A DNA stretch of 64,000 nt from Immersiella caudata (taxonomy: Eukaryota > Ascomycota > Sordariomycetes > Sordariales > Lasiosphaeriaceae). Position 1 is the first letter of the stretch, and every line of letters starts with the position of its first letter. The DNA lies in contig JAULSU010000002.1 of assembly GCA_030512335.1 (NCBI GenBank), forward strand, positions 1,612,001-1,676,000, read 5' to 3'. A program made the translations under genes and the position numbers. Positions 18,675 through 30,103 of this stretch are shown piece after piece. The notes beneath the pieces are model-generated. The model searched no databases. It was not told the DNA's origin and saw only the letters and a program-made list of their open reading frames with translations.

Positions 18675-21600
18675 TGGGAATGGTTGGACTGGTCACCCTT
18701 CACTCGCGACAATCTGCGACGAGAAAGTCGGAGCAAAGGCGTCTTTCGAACTGAGCTGCGTGACGGTGAAAGGTGGGATTGAAACAGCGCCAGCTCTGTC
18801 CCGAGCAGAGACAGATTTAACTGGGGGGAAAGGGGGGGGATATTTGGCGGTGTGGGCGTGAGTGCGCAGGAGCGGAAGCGTGGCTGAGCGGCGCTTCCGG
18901 GCTGAAGACACACGAACGGCAGGGAGGGATGGGAAAAGAGGGAGAGAGACTTCAGTTGGCGGCCAAACACGATGCGCAGGCGCTTATCGGCGGTCAGACT
19001 GGTCGGCAGCTTGGCACCGGTGGGTGGAGCTATTCCTTCGCTGCGGTGCAAGGCAAGATCGTCGAGCTCAATTGTTTTGCGAAATCGTTTCAGATGATTT
19101 CCAAGGCGGCGCTGGCGGGGGTTTTTCCTGGGGAAGAGGGGGAGGGTCACCCTGGCGGGTTGGGCGAAATGCGAAAAAAAAAAGAAGCGGGTAGGGCAGG
19201 CCGGGATTGGGCTGTCTGAATCTTGTCGGTCAGCAACACCAGTTCCAGCGCAAATGCGTATAGACCCAGATCCGATCCACACAGAGGGGCAGCAGGCAAG
19301 GTAAGGCAAGGGCCCGCGTCACAGGGCGCGGCGAGCGAGCTGAGGTGATCGCGAAAAGCAACCTCAGGTCCCCAGCAACCCGGCGTCGCGACGGCCAGGG
19401 CAGAACTGAATGGAAAATGGTTTGTCGGGTAGGTAGCGGTGTTTTGAAAGTGCGGGACGGGATCAAGGAACTGGGGGCGGGGCAGCTCACACACCTCTTT
19501 GCTCGAGTGTTATTAGGGGGGGGTTCTCCTGGACGGCTGCGGCGAGCCTCGTGACCGGGCCAGTCGAAGGTGACGGCTCGCCTCGACGGAGATGGGCGGG
19601 ATCGGGACAGGTCTCAGTTGCCTCGCTCAGAGCAGAATAGGGGGGCAGGTCATAGCACGGGCGAAATAAGGCCCTGTGTCTGGCAGAGCGTCAGTGAGGG
19701 GCTGCACACCTCAAATATGGAATAGTCCCGACCACGATGGAATCGTCGACGGGCCACTTCAGGCCGCCTGGTGAAGACGGGCAGACGGAGGAGGAAGGAG
19801 AGGAGATGCGTGACCTGATTTCTCTATCGGGACACGCAGCAAAGTGGAAAATAGAAACGGGCGGCGGGGGAGGGCGACACGGAGTCAATGACGGTGACCT
19901 GCTGTCGGACTGCATCAAACAACCTGGCTGGCCTTCAGAGGGCAATCGTGGACCGTGTCGCCGAATGATCTTGCCATCTCCGCTGTGCAACAGCCTGAGG
20001 GAGGGCTGGGTTGGTGCGGCAGGCCTCCCAGCACTTAGAACCCTCGAGCAAGCTGCTCCGTCTGGGACACCGCCGGCCCGGCCACCCCTCCCCGCTCCGC
20101 CCTTACCATTCGCGGTCACAGCAGCCTGGGGAGCAAGCAGCTTGCAGTCCCCCTCGCGATGTTGCTGCTCCGAGACGATTCACCGCTCGCCAAGCCGACG
20201 GGGGCGACTTTTCCAGATGCAGGGCTCCCGAGAAGGAGCACCGTGGAATGGGATGAAAGGCGGGAGGATCACGCCACACGAAATGGGACACGGGGAAGGG
20301 CGGATAGGGGGATGCCAGCATATGGGTTTCGGGAGTTGGATATAATATTGGAAAAGTGTCCGTACCTGTGAGGCTTGGGGTTTGACGGTTCGGGAGTGCT
20401 TGTCACCAATAACGTTGACGCGCCCTGGAGCTGGTTCCGAAGTCCGCTGGCGTTTTCGGTGAGACTGGTGACTGGTGAAGGCGAACGCAAAGTTTGTGGT
20501 GCCGCACCTTAGGTGTGTGTTGTGTGCGCTTGTGTTGTGTTGTGTGTGGTGAACGCCGAGGTGGTGAGATGGTGGGGTGCAGGGCTGGGCCGTTGGTGGT
20601 TGGTCGCTCTTTCAGAAAGTCCTACACGGGCCGATCTAGCCTGGAAGTGACCGCGAGTGTGTGAGGAATCCAACGTCGAGCTTTTGAGGACGCCGTGGTT
20701 CGTTACCGTATTCCGACAAGCTACGTTAGCGGGAGGGGGGATCTGCCGGCAAGATCTGCTGCCTACTGCTGTGGTGCGGATTGCAAGTGGATGCTGCAAA
20801 AGGTTGGTCGTTGCCGTCAGGCCAGGCACGGCTCACAATATGGATCCAGGGGAAGAGGGGAGGAGAGAAAATCCCGTAAGGGCCTTGGGAAACGGGTGCG
20901 AGAAATGTCGGTGACCTTGTTATTTGAAACTGCGGCGGGAGGCCCCGGCTTTTGTCAATATGCGCTGCAGCAGGGTCGGGAAGGCAATGGAGAAATAATG
21001 TGTAGCCGGAGGTGGCCAGCGAGCTGGGAGTGGACTCTTCATGCTTGCCTTTGGTCGCCGAAGCTGCAGCTCCTGCACTGCGCCAGCAGGAGGCCAGCAG
21101 AGGCGGGGCCCAAAGCGTTGCCCTGCCTACAGAAAAATGCCTGGACTTACACCCTGAGAGCGATGCTTCTAGACACCCACCGATTTTTTTTGTCTCCCTC
21201 TCAAACACGCCGGGCGACAGCAGGTTGGGTCCTGGCTCCCCGTTGGCTGCCGATGCGCTGCCAGACTGATGCCAACCTGCCAGTACGCGGACGAGCAGCT
21301 GCCCAGGTGGACAGCCCAAGCAATTCAACGAAAGCCTGGGTTAGGTTCACTCGACGTTGGAGGGTCAGACAAGACACGAGGCGAGGCCGGCGAGTTGGTT
21401 GTCAACAACAAAGGCCGGGCAGCAGGAAAACGGTACAGGGCGGGACATCAGCACAGGCTCAGCCCCCACTCGGCGTCCTCTTTCTTTGACGAATATAAAC
21501 CTCTCGACCCAACGTCACTGGCTTTTTGTGGTGGTTTGGCAACAGCTGGATGCATCCTCGATCCCACATGATCTTTTTCTTTTCTTTTGGTCCCGCGGGA

Positions 21601-22563
21601 GGAAGAGATTTGGGTTGTCCAGGTTGCGTCGCTGTGGTGGGGGGAGAGGGTTATAGAACACAACAACAAGCAGCCCGCATGGAGTCGAAAAGCACTCTGG
21701 TAAGGCAGGCTGGCGAAGGGCTCCCAGTGGTAATTTTAGGTCAAACTTGACAGGAAAACAGAGGCATACAGATGTGGAGACAACAGGCCCCTTGAAAGCG
21801 GACAGTCAGGTCTTAAATATAGCCTCGTTCAATCTCTATTTTACGAACGGATTAGCACCCCAGGTATAGAGGACCCTGCTGTTCTCTGTCGGCGACAACA
21901 CAGCTCGAGACGCCCAGCATCGTTGATGGACACGTCAACCAGCCCTGCAGAGGTATCCCTAGCCAAGGGCCGTGGTCTCTGGAACGGTTCTAAGTACCTT
22001 GCACTCCTGCACGACGTAACTGGGTCGCCAGCAGCCGCTGAGCTACCTCAGCTACCCAGGCACAAGGGGGAAGACGCTTCGACAGGACGCGATGGAACAA
22101 AAAACGAGGCGGCTGCCGTTTTGTGTGGGACACCAGTCATCAGGTCCAGCGTGCAGCCCAAAAACGAACAACTTTTCTGCCCAAGGAGACGCATGCGGTT
22201 CCGGGATTTGGCCAGCTCGCAGCAAGGCGATCGAGCCGCAATCCGGTTGGGCTCTAAGGTCCCGCACCTCCCCATTTCCTTCTGTACGACAGACATCTCG
22301 CCATCATTTTACTGGAGCCACGTGCAGTCGTTCACCTCACGTCTTTCTGCCCAATGACCCACTTCGCCGGTTGACAAGGCACCAATGACACCGGACCCAC
22401 GTCTCAGTGGCCCCAATCTCCAACGAAGGCTCCCGGACACCGCCGGGACGTGCCGGGACTGCATCCAACTTTTTGACTCCCGCCGTGACTCACGTTGGTG
22501 AGAGCATGCCGGACGCGTCACTAGACTTCATCCCGTGCGGGACCCTGTCGTCCTCGGCGAATA
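18675..22563. other. Gene-free stretch of 3.9 kb between the ubiquitin-like-domain gene and EMC2
   Basis: Longest region without a supportable gene. It includes G-runs on the plus strand (18823-18828, 18832-18839, 19516-19523, 19640-19645), a GT-rich tract (20512-20552), and scattered open frames up to 264 codons (for example 20695..21489 and 19737..20345 plus) that lack domains and have low-complexity content expected of GC-rich noncoding DNA. A donor-like GTACGG at 20365 on the minus strand ends a frame with no ATG. It may hold the upstream control region of the gene ending at 18674, a noncoding RNA, or a lineage-specific small gene; none can be demonstrated here. Confidence 0.5.
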
Positions 22564-23722
22564 TCACCTCTCAATTGAAGCAGCTGCAGAAGCTTCTTCT
22601 GCCAGAAGCTCGCGCGCCGCTGCGACCTCGAGCTTATCGTAACCACGCCACCCTCGCTCCTGCGCCGTATTCCGCCGGATGATCTCTGATAGCTTCACCG
22701 TGGCCAGTTCGTTGAGTCGCTCAATGGTCTTTGAGTCCGGCAGCGAGAAGTCGATCTCTTCGGAGTCTTTTGCTGGTTTAGCTGCATCCTTCAGGAGCTT
22801 CTTAGTGACCTTGAGAATGTTAGACCTGGAGTTGTGATTTGAGGTATGACCACTGACCAGCTTCAATCCATAGTAACCCCGAAGATAGTCGTCACATAAC
22901 TCAATGCTTCGGGAGAACCGCTTGAGAGCCTCCACCATCGACTTTTCATAGGTCCCGCTGGCAGCACCGGGAGCGGTCGCAGCCATGTATTGCATCTCGC
23001 CCAGTCGCGCATGTACCTGATCATCGCAAGGCGTGTTAGCAAAGCTCGAGTCTCCAATGGGACATCAAGTTACGTGCATTCCATGCATTCGGCGCCAATA
23101 CCAGGACCTCCTCCATGGCATATATGGCCTGCTGATACATCCCCTGCACCAGATAGATGTCGGCCAGCTCTGACCACGCCTCGGCGTCGGTGGGAGAGAA
23201 GCCGAGCAGATGCACAAGCGACGATGCCGCGTCAGAAAGACGACCCATGGATCGTAGCAGAGCAATGCGTCTTTTTGTGATAGGCTGCCAGGTGTCAGCA
23301 GGCGGTTAGGTATTAGAGAGCGCGTCGCAGAGGGGAAAACAAACAATATTCGTGTTGTTGTCGCTCAGGATCTGATCGTATTCTTTCAGGACCTTCTCCA
23401 AATCACCGTTGTTCTGGGAATCGGCCTCCTTAACCAGCCCCTTAAGAGCCATGACCCTCACGTTCTCGTTGCCGAACCGGGCGACGAGCCTCTCGAGACA
23501 TTGGTGTGCAGCGTGATCGTCCCCGGTTCGCAAGCACGACAGTAGTAAATTCTCGTATTTGATCCATAAATCGGGTGTCTCTGAGCTCGGCAGCAAGGCA
23601 GCGAGTGGTGACGAGTTGATGGTGCTCGGCGAGTTTTGCAGGACCGAGGGAGCTTGTTGCGACAACTGAAGCGCCGCTGCAGGGCTGAGCTGACTCGGGG
23701 GGTGTAGGAGAGAGGGCGCCAT
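22564..23722 (-). CDS. EMC2: ER membrane protein complex subunit 2 (TPR protein)
   Basis: Cytosolic TPR scaffold of the EMC insertase that places tail-anchored and polytopic proteins in the ER membrane. Three exons: 23722..23345, 23284..23078 and 23016..22564, about 345 aa. Intron 1 (60 nt) uses GTTTGT and GGCAG and joins NNTNI to PITKRRIALLRSMG, the TPR entry of the family. Intron 2 (61 nt) preserves frame only with a GC donor (GCACGT), joining APNAWN to VHARLGEMQYMA; its GCTAAC branch and TCAG acceptor are normal. TPR-like helices (TDAEAWSELADIYLVQGMY, 19 residues, and CDDYLRGYYGLKLVS) match EMC2. The C-terminus ends in an Ala-rich helix. It is head-to-head with APL5. The upstream in-frame GTG is ignored in favour of the ATG at 23722. 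Confidence 0.88.
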
Positions 23723-24110
23723 TGTCCGACACACCTAGATCGTGTTTGCGCGTTTAGTTATTTGATTGCCTGAACAAGAGGCTGTGATAATGCCAATCGG
23801 TTCGTCCTCCTGGTGATGAGCTGATGATGCTTGGACGGTGCGGTTGACAGCTTGAAGCCAACGGTTGTGATGAAAGCTCTCAGCCAACCACCAAGGCGTG
23901 CGCTGATAAGATAGCGAGGGTCGCCAGGTGGCAGCTACCGTCACACAGGAGCCGGCGGATGGTGGGCCAGAAATATGTAAGCGGGGTCCCCCTGCAACCA
24001 CGCAACCAGTGACGTCCCACCATCAGCGACAACCCACCAACCTGGAGCTTCCAGGTTCATGTTAGGAAGCGCATCCAGAGACCTCAGCATCGCGAACCCT
24101 GCCACAGATC
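23723..24110. promoter_or_regulatory. Shared divergent promoter EMC2 / APL5
   Basis: About 390 bp between the two predicted starts, moderately GC-rich, without an obvious TATA box. Both products serve membrane-protein biogenesis or sorting, so co-expression would make sense, but this is inference from spacing only. Confidence 0.55.
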
Positions 24111-27100
24111 ATGAGCTGGCGGCCGTAACAAGATGAATCCTGCGGCAATACTCTTTTCTTTTACGAGGACCTCTGACCGCTAAACCCAAGAACCATAGAC
24201 AGACGGCTGGAGCTGGGTTAATTCCATCACCGACAGGTTGCTGTCATGTGCGGCCACCATACGAACCGCCCGCGCAATCACCAGCTGGCTGACAGCTCTC
24301 AGGTTCGAGAAATCGTTATACGACCTCATCCGAGGCCTGCGGAACCACAAGGGCAACGAGAAAGAGTACATCCAGAACTGCCTTAAAGAATGCCGGTCGG
24401 AGATTCGCAACCAGGATATGGGTCAGTGCCCCTCTCCTATCGCTCCCCATTTCCTATCGCTCCATGCGCTCCCGCGTCGCCTTGCTGACGCTCTCGATCA
24501 GATGTCAAGGCAACGGCCTTGCTGAAACTCATATATCTCGAGATGCTCGGCCACGACATGTCTTGGGCCTCATTTCATGTCCTCGAGGTCATGTCCTCGG
24601 CGAAATACCACCAGAAACGGGTCGGGTATCTGGGTGCGGTTCAAAGCTTCCGTCCTGATACGGAGGTTCTGATGCTCGCGACCAACCTCTTGAAAAAGGT
24701 GAGCGAGCCTCAGGATACACATGGTCTAATGCTCATCGGTGGTATGATAGGATTTGAGTGCCACGGCACCAACCATCATCTCCCTGCCCATCGGCGCTCT
24801 CCCGCACATCATTACGCCCTCGTTGGCCCTCTCCGTCTTAGCCGACCTACTGCCACGTCTTAGCCACTCTCACCCCTCCATTCGGAAGAAGACCATCGTT
24901 ACCCTCTATAGGCTGGCCTTGGTCTACCCCGAGACCCTGAGGGCAGCATGGCCAAAGATCAAGGAACGTCTCATGGACAAGAATGAAGATCCCAGCGTGA
25001 CGGCGGCAATTATCAACGTGGTGTGTGAGCTAGGATGGCGGAGGCCTAGTGATTTTCTCCCTCTGGCACCGCGCCTGTTTGAGCTTTTGGTGGAGGGGAA
25101 CAACAACTGGATGGCGATTAAATTGATCAAACTCGTAAAGTCCACCCTTCCCCAAAGCATCTCCATCTATTTCTGACCTGTAGTTAGTTTGCAACCTTGA
25201 CGCCATTAGAGCCTCGTCTGGTCCGGAAGCTTCTGCCGCCGCTAACAGACCTAATTCGAACCACACCAGCCATGTCGTTGCTGTACGAGTGTATCAATGG
25301 CATCATCCAAGGCGGCATTCTTGGCGATGGCGAAGACTTCTCTGCAAGAGAAGAGATCGCGTCCTTGTGTGTCTCTAAGCTCCGGGGAATGATATCGGTC
25401 GGGGGCGATCCCAATCGTATGCCGTTTGAAGTATCCTGATTCCCCAACAGTGCCCAGTTCTAACATGTCAACTCCGCAGTGAAATACGTCGCCCTATTAG
25501 CGTTCAATAAGATTGTTGTCACTCACCCATTCCTCGTTGCCCAACAGGAAGATGTGATTCTCGAGTGCATCGACAGCGAAGACATCACGATTAGGATAAA
25601 GGCCCTAGACTTGGTCCAGGGCATGGTCAGCAGCGAAAACCTGCTGTCGATTGTAAGTCGCTTGATGAGGCAGCTCAAGGCATCCTCTTCAGCACTGGAA
25701 CAACAGAGCGACCATAGGAAATCTGATCCTGAGACCGACTCAAGCGACGAGACCAGCGCCGCAGCGGGCAGGAAGGAGAGATCAAAGGACAAACCGCCAC
25801 CATTGCCAGAGGATTACACAGTCGATGTAATCGGCCGTATATTGCACATGTGCTCCCACGACAACTACGCCAGCTTACTGGACTTTGACTGGTACCTCGA
25901 CGTGTTGACTCAACTTGTTCGGATTGCCCCAGCACCCCGGACGAGAGATTTGGATACCGAGAATTCGACACAAGCGAAGTATCTTGTCGCCGATATTTCG
26001 GAGAGAGTCGGCAACGAGATCAGGAACGTTGCAGTGAAAGTTGAAGCTGTAAGACCGGCGGCTTTGCAAGCAGCTGAGCTTATCATAACTCGACTTTTCC
26101 GAGTGACATCGGAATCCGCTACTTCACACCCGGCCATCTCAGGAGCACTCAAACCGATCGCCTATATCGCCGGAGAGTACGCTTTCCAATTGTCATCACC
26201 AGATGACACGCTCAACCACCTACTTCACCTCCTGCCGAGGATACAAAACCCCGAAATACTTGCAACGTGCCTGCAGACCGTCATAAAGCTATTCGCTTTT
26301 GTTGCGGGAGATGATCGCGCTCCTTGGACTGCAGAGCGAAAGTCGTCCATGTCCCTGCTGATGGCCCGTGTGGTACACGTTTTGGAGCCATTGGCGTTGC
26401 ATCCATACTTGGAGGTTCAAGAGCGTGCCGTGGAGTTTATCGAGCTCTTGAAATTGACGGCAGAGGCTGCATCCGGACAGACTCCCACCACAGACGACAT
26501 CCACCAGGATCCGCCTCTTCTGCTGACTCAGGCTATACCGTCCATGTTTAACGGCTGGCAGCTTAAATCCGTGTCGTATGGGGCTCAGAAAAATGTCCCG
26601 ATGCCCGAAGGACTGGATCTGGATGAGCCCATTCATCCCAACCTGGGCAGCCTCTTGTCCCAGGCTGACTCCTTGATGCTACCAATCCAGGAAGATGACG
26701 AGTTCGACGCATACTACAACAACAAACCACCTGCCACAAGCATTTCCAGCGAACCTGCAATTCTCCGGCTCGCAGACACCCCAGAAGAGGTATCAGGATC
26801 ATATCAGCAAGCTGGAGAAGAGAGTTACCTTGACCCCGACATTGTCGCAAGGAGGAAGGCCGAGCGGATGGAGAGAAACCGAGACGACCCCTTTTATATC
26901 CTGGAATCAGGCAGGTCAGGGGGTACATCAACACCAATTCACAACATACTTCAGAGAGAGAACGGCCCAGACCTCGATATCGACGCCATACCCATTATGA
27001 AGCTCGACCTAGCCGACGTCGATACCAACGGTGGCAGCAGTAGCAAGCAGCAGCCCACCTCCAGGCCTAAACCCCGCCAGAAGGTCGTCGTCGCCGCAGA

Positions 27101-27617
27101 CGAGTCCCTCGGTGGAAGCGGACTTTCCACCCCCCGCTACGAATCTGAGAACAACTCGGATAACCTCGCTAAGTCTCGAGCAAAGAAGCTGAAGCAATCT
27201 CTACTCCAAGTTGACTCTAGCCATCTTAACACCCTGGATCTCGACGCCAGCAGCAACAGCCACCTCGGCGCCGCGTACGACCCGGAGAAGCAACAGCAGG
27301 ACGAAGCCGAGATGGCGCAGGCAATGAAGGAGGTACAACGTCTCCGCCTAGAAATGCAACGTGCTAAGGAAAGGATACACGTTGCGCAAGGTGTTCCCGC
27401 CGAGGGTATCGTGGTCAAGAGGAAGAAGCCCAAAAAACCGGCCAAGGTCGAAGGAGATGAAGTCGGCGAGGCAGCCGGTGGAGAGGCAGTGACCAAGGTG
27501 AAGAAGAAAAAGAAGGCGGTGGTTCCTGAGGGTGGAGAGGCACCCGCTGAGGGGGAGGGGGCCGTGAAGGCAAAGAAGAAGAAGGTAAAGAAGATGGCGG
27601 AGATTGTGGATAGTTAA
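24111..27617 (+). CDS. APL5: AP-3 adaptor complex subunit delta (Apl5)
   Basis: Large subunit of AP-3, which sorts cargo from Golgi/endosomes to the vacuole. Proposed exons: 24111..24124, 24303..24421, 24502..24698, 24751..25134, 25188..25416 and 25480..27617 (1026 aa). All introns but the first are short (52-80 nt) with clear consensus and restore the adaptin HEAT core: FEKSLYDLIRGLRNHKGNE, DVKATALLKLIYLEMLGHDM, KKDLSATAPTIIS, LFATLTPLEPRL, DPNLKYVALLAFNKIV. The middle carries acidic spacers and the C-terminus has a coiled coil and Lys-rich tail (KKKKKAV, KAKKKKVKK) usual for fungal delta. The 5' end is uncertain: 24111 gives MSWRPFEKS, whereas a weak GTTAGG donor at 24061 would split the ATG codon and give MFEKS as in Aspergillus. 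The stop is 91 bp from the QTRT2 stop. Confidence 0.9.
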
Positions 27618-27708
27618 AAATAGTAGCAGATAGAGGAATACATGGATATGTTTCCGAGTCAGGGTTGATGACCTGCCGCAGACGTGATCATAGACCTTTT
27701 TTGATTGA

Positions 27709-29326
27709 CTATTTGTCCTTAGTATCGTCTAAGCTAACTATCTTCGCAAAGCCCCTGTGATCCAACTCATCTGCATCATCTTCGGGGACCAGCGGTGTTT
27801 CAACCCCATTGCCCTCCAATCCATTCGCCAGCTGGGCCTCTTTGGCTAACTTCTTCTCCAACTTAGCCGCGATGCCTGCTTTCCTCACGGCTGCAATCTT
27901 CTCATCATCCCACTTCTTCCAGGGCTTGGTGTTCATCTTTTTCGCGCCATGTTCCGTCTTGAACTGATACCCCCTTGCGCGCGGCCTCTCACCCGTGCCA
28001 GCGGGGAATTCGGTGTCGTAGACGCGGGTGAAGCGGCGGATTGCGTCATTGAAGGAGGCTTGGCCTTCGGCGAGGGTGGCGCGCAAGGAGGTAAAGAATG
28101 AGGTCATGACGGCGTGGTTGTGGGTTTGCAGGAGGGTCCAGCCCAGCATTTCGCGGGCCGACAGGAGGTGGTGGACGTAGGCGGCGTGATGCTTTGTGCA
28201 GGTGTAGCAGGTGCAGCTTGGGGAGAAGGGGGCGAGGGATGTTTTGTAGGCGGGGGTGGATAGGTCGATCCCGAGGGGGAGGGTGCGGGTGCCGTCTTCA
28301 CGGAGGGGGGGTTCACCAGGGGGAGGGGGGAAGGTGAAGGTCATGGCAATCCCGGAGTCAGAGACGGCGTTGATGAATGGGAGGACGAATATGTCGAGGC
28401 CGAGTGAGACCTGGCGGAGGATTTGTTGGGGGGTGGAGGGGGTGGCCAGTGAGAGGCGGGCGAGGGGGGTGAGGTTGGTGTAGCCGTTGAGCATGTCGGG
28501 GACGACGTCGGGGTCGTAGACGGCAAGGCCAGAGATCTGGTTGGCTGGAACGAGGTCCTCGGAGAGTCTCTCGAGGTACTCCCACTGAATGGAGTAAGCG
28601 ATGGGGAGAACGGGAGCGAAGGTGGCGATGCCGTGGGGACGGAGGACGCTGTCGGTGTTCAGGTCGGTGAAGTAGGCCTTGAGCCACTCATCTGTCCGCT
28701 CGGCCATGCGAAGAGCACGCTTGGAGGTAGGGGTGATGGCTCCAAGGGCAAGATCGGCTAGGGGTACAGCTATGTCTGGACGAAGGGCCTCGATAGCGGC
28801 GTGATAATCCTTAGTGGTGAGGTTCTGGAATCCGTTTGATGTGAAGACCGACACAGACGAATTACTGTTTCCCATCGGGGCGGGTACGGCGGGTATCCTC
28901 CGTGCACCGAGAACGGTCAGGACGGACGGCGGCATTGCCGTGAAGCTGTGCAGCTTCCTTGGACGAAGCTCCGTTGTGGGCGCATTGTAGATGGGTGGCG
29001 ACCTGACAGTCCCAACGACCTGTTGCGGTTGCTCAATGACTGCGTTGTTGCGTCAGCATTCAGTCTTCCCGGGAATCTATGGGGGAAGGCCTACAGTCTT
29101 CCAGGGCCATGTATGCGCCGCCGGCTTGGAGATGTTTGTTGACATTGTCAGGGGTCATGTGAGGCACCACACCCCTCGATGTGGCCGCAAAGTAGTTTGG
29201 CGTCTCGATGCTTCGCCGCCCAGCAAGGGCGAGTCGACCCAACCTCGCGGCCGATCCATCTATTATTGCCGCTTTCAGCACTTCGAATGCCATCACTGCC
29301 GGTTTGTCGCAACTCTCATTCGTCAT
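27709..29326 (-). CDS. QTRT2: Queuine tRNA-ribosyltransferase accessory subunit 2
   Basis: Non-catalytic partner of the eukaryotic TGT heterodimer that exchanges G34 for queuine in GUN-anticodon tRNAs, usually at the outer mitochondrial membrane. Two exons, 29326..29095 and 29039..27709, with a 55-nt intron (GTAGGC donor, ACGCAG acceptor) joining GAYMALED to FIEQPQQVV; 520 aa. Family marks are IETPNYFAATSRGVVPHMTP, RKLHSFTAMPPSVLTVLGAR, and the zinc ligands CTCYTC with a downstream HNH about 25 residues later. The C-terminus is Lys-rich (WKKWDDEKIAAVRKAG). A second start at 29293 (MAFEVLKAA) also has good context and would shorten the protein by 11 residues. The catalytic partner is not in this window. 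The middle of the gene is strongly C-biased on the coding strand. Confidence 0.92.
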
Positions 29327-30103
29327 CGTTCCGAGGCCTTCCCGTAACTTAATCGAGGTCTCGGGACGCCGTCTGAAGCCGTTGGGTTAGTTTTTTGGCG
29401 CCAAAAGGGACCGGGATGCGCACAGGGATCTTGGCTGTCAAAGCTCAAACGAAACGGCGGCTTGAGAAGGGGTGATTTTCCAAGATGAGCGCAAAGAAAC
29501 ACGCGTAGAGAATTTTTTTATGGAGCGTTGCAGTCCGTTGAGCTACAGATCCCAAGGCACAAGGCGGACTTCCAGTCTTTGGTGTTGCTCATCGTTGAGT
29601 CTTCACTAGTCCGCTGCTCTTTGCCAAGAGCAGCCATCGATGTTTCTCGTGCCTGGCAGGGTGGGTTGGTGGGGGGGTAGGCAAGGTTCAGGTCCATCGG
29701 GAAGACCCCGCCCAGACGGTCCTGGGTCCAACGGGAAACTGGTCGGTTTCGTCGCCAGTGGTTGCCGACCTGCATCAGCGCCGCGCGGTTTGCTGACAGT
29801 CGGACGAGGATGCCGTCAATGCAACCAATCCTCCTCGGTCCTGGATGATCGACCCGGGCTTTATCCTGCTTCGCCGCAACACTCTTTGTCGCCGGACGTC
29901 CTCCTTCTACTCCTGAGGCCCTTTTCACTCAGTTGCATGCTCTCAATCTCTTCTTTTTGTAGACGGATCACCGCGCTGCTTGTTCCGGTGTCACCACAGC
30001 TTCCATTCGCTCTCTTGGCTGGCCCGCCAGCTGCCCAACAACCCAATTGTGCCCGCCTCTTCCGAATCTGACACAGGTGATCGCGACGACATCTTACCGT
30101 GGG
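29327..30103. promoter_or_regulatory. Divergent promoter region QTRT2 / LCCL protein with E2F-like palindrome and MCB-like site
   Basis: 777 bp between divergent start codons. It holds a perfect 14-bp palindrome TTTTGGCGCCAAAA (29393..29406), matching the metazoan E2F consensus half sites, and an ACGCGT box (29501..29506), the MBF site of yeasts. The LCCL-proximal part is pyrimidine-rich. No gene supported. Confidence 0.5.

Noticed and set aside
19737..20345. 202-codon open frame with an ATG in the 3.9 kb gap
   Set aside because: Considered as an orphan gene, but Gly/Pro-rich without conserved features; needs transcript evidence.
20366..20490. Candidate distant first exon for the ubiquitin-like-domain gene
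   Set aside because: The donor GTACGG is in the right phase, but the frame has no ATG after an upstream stop and the intron would be 1.8 kb; the local ATGTC exon explains the gene better.
20695..21489. 264-codon open frame in the 3.9 kb gap
   Set aside because: No domain, no good start context, composition of the surrounding noncoding DNA.
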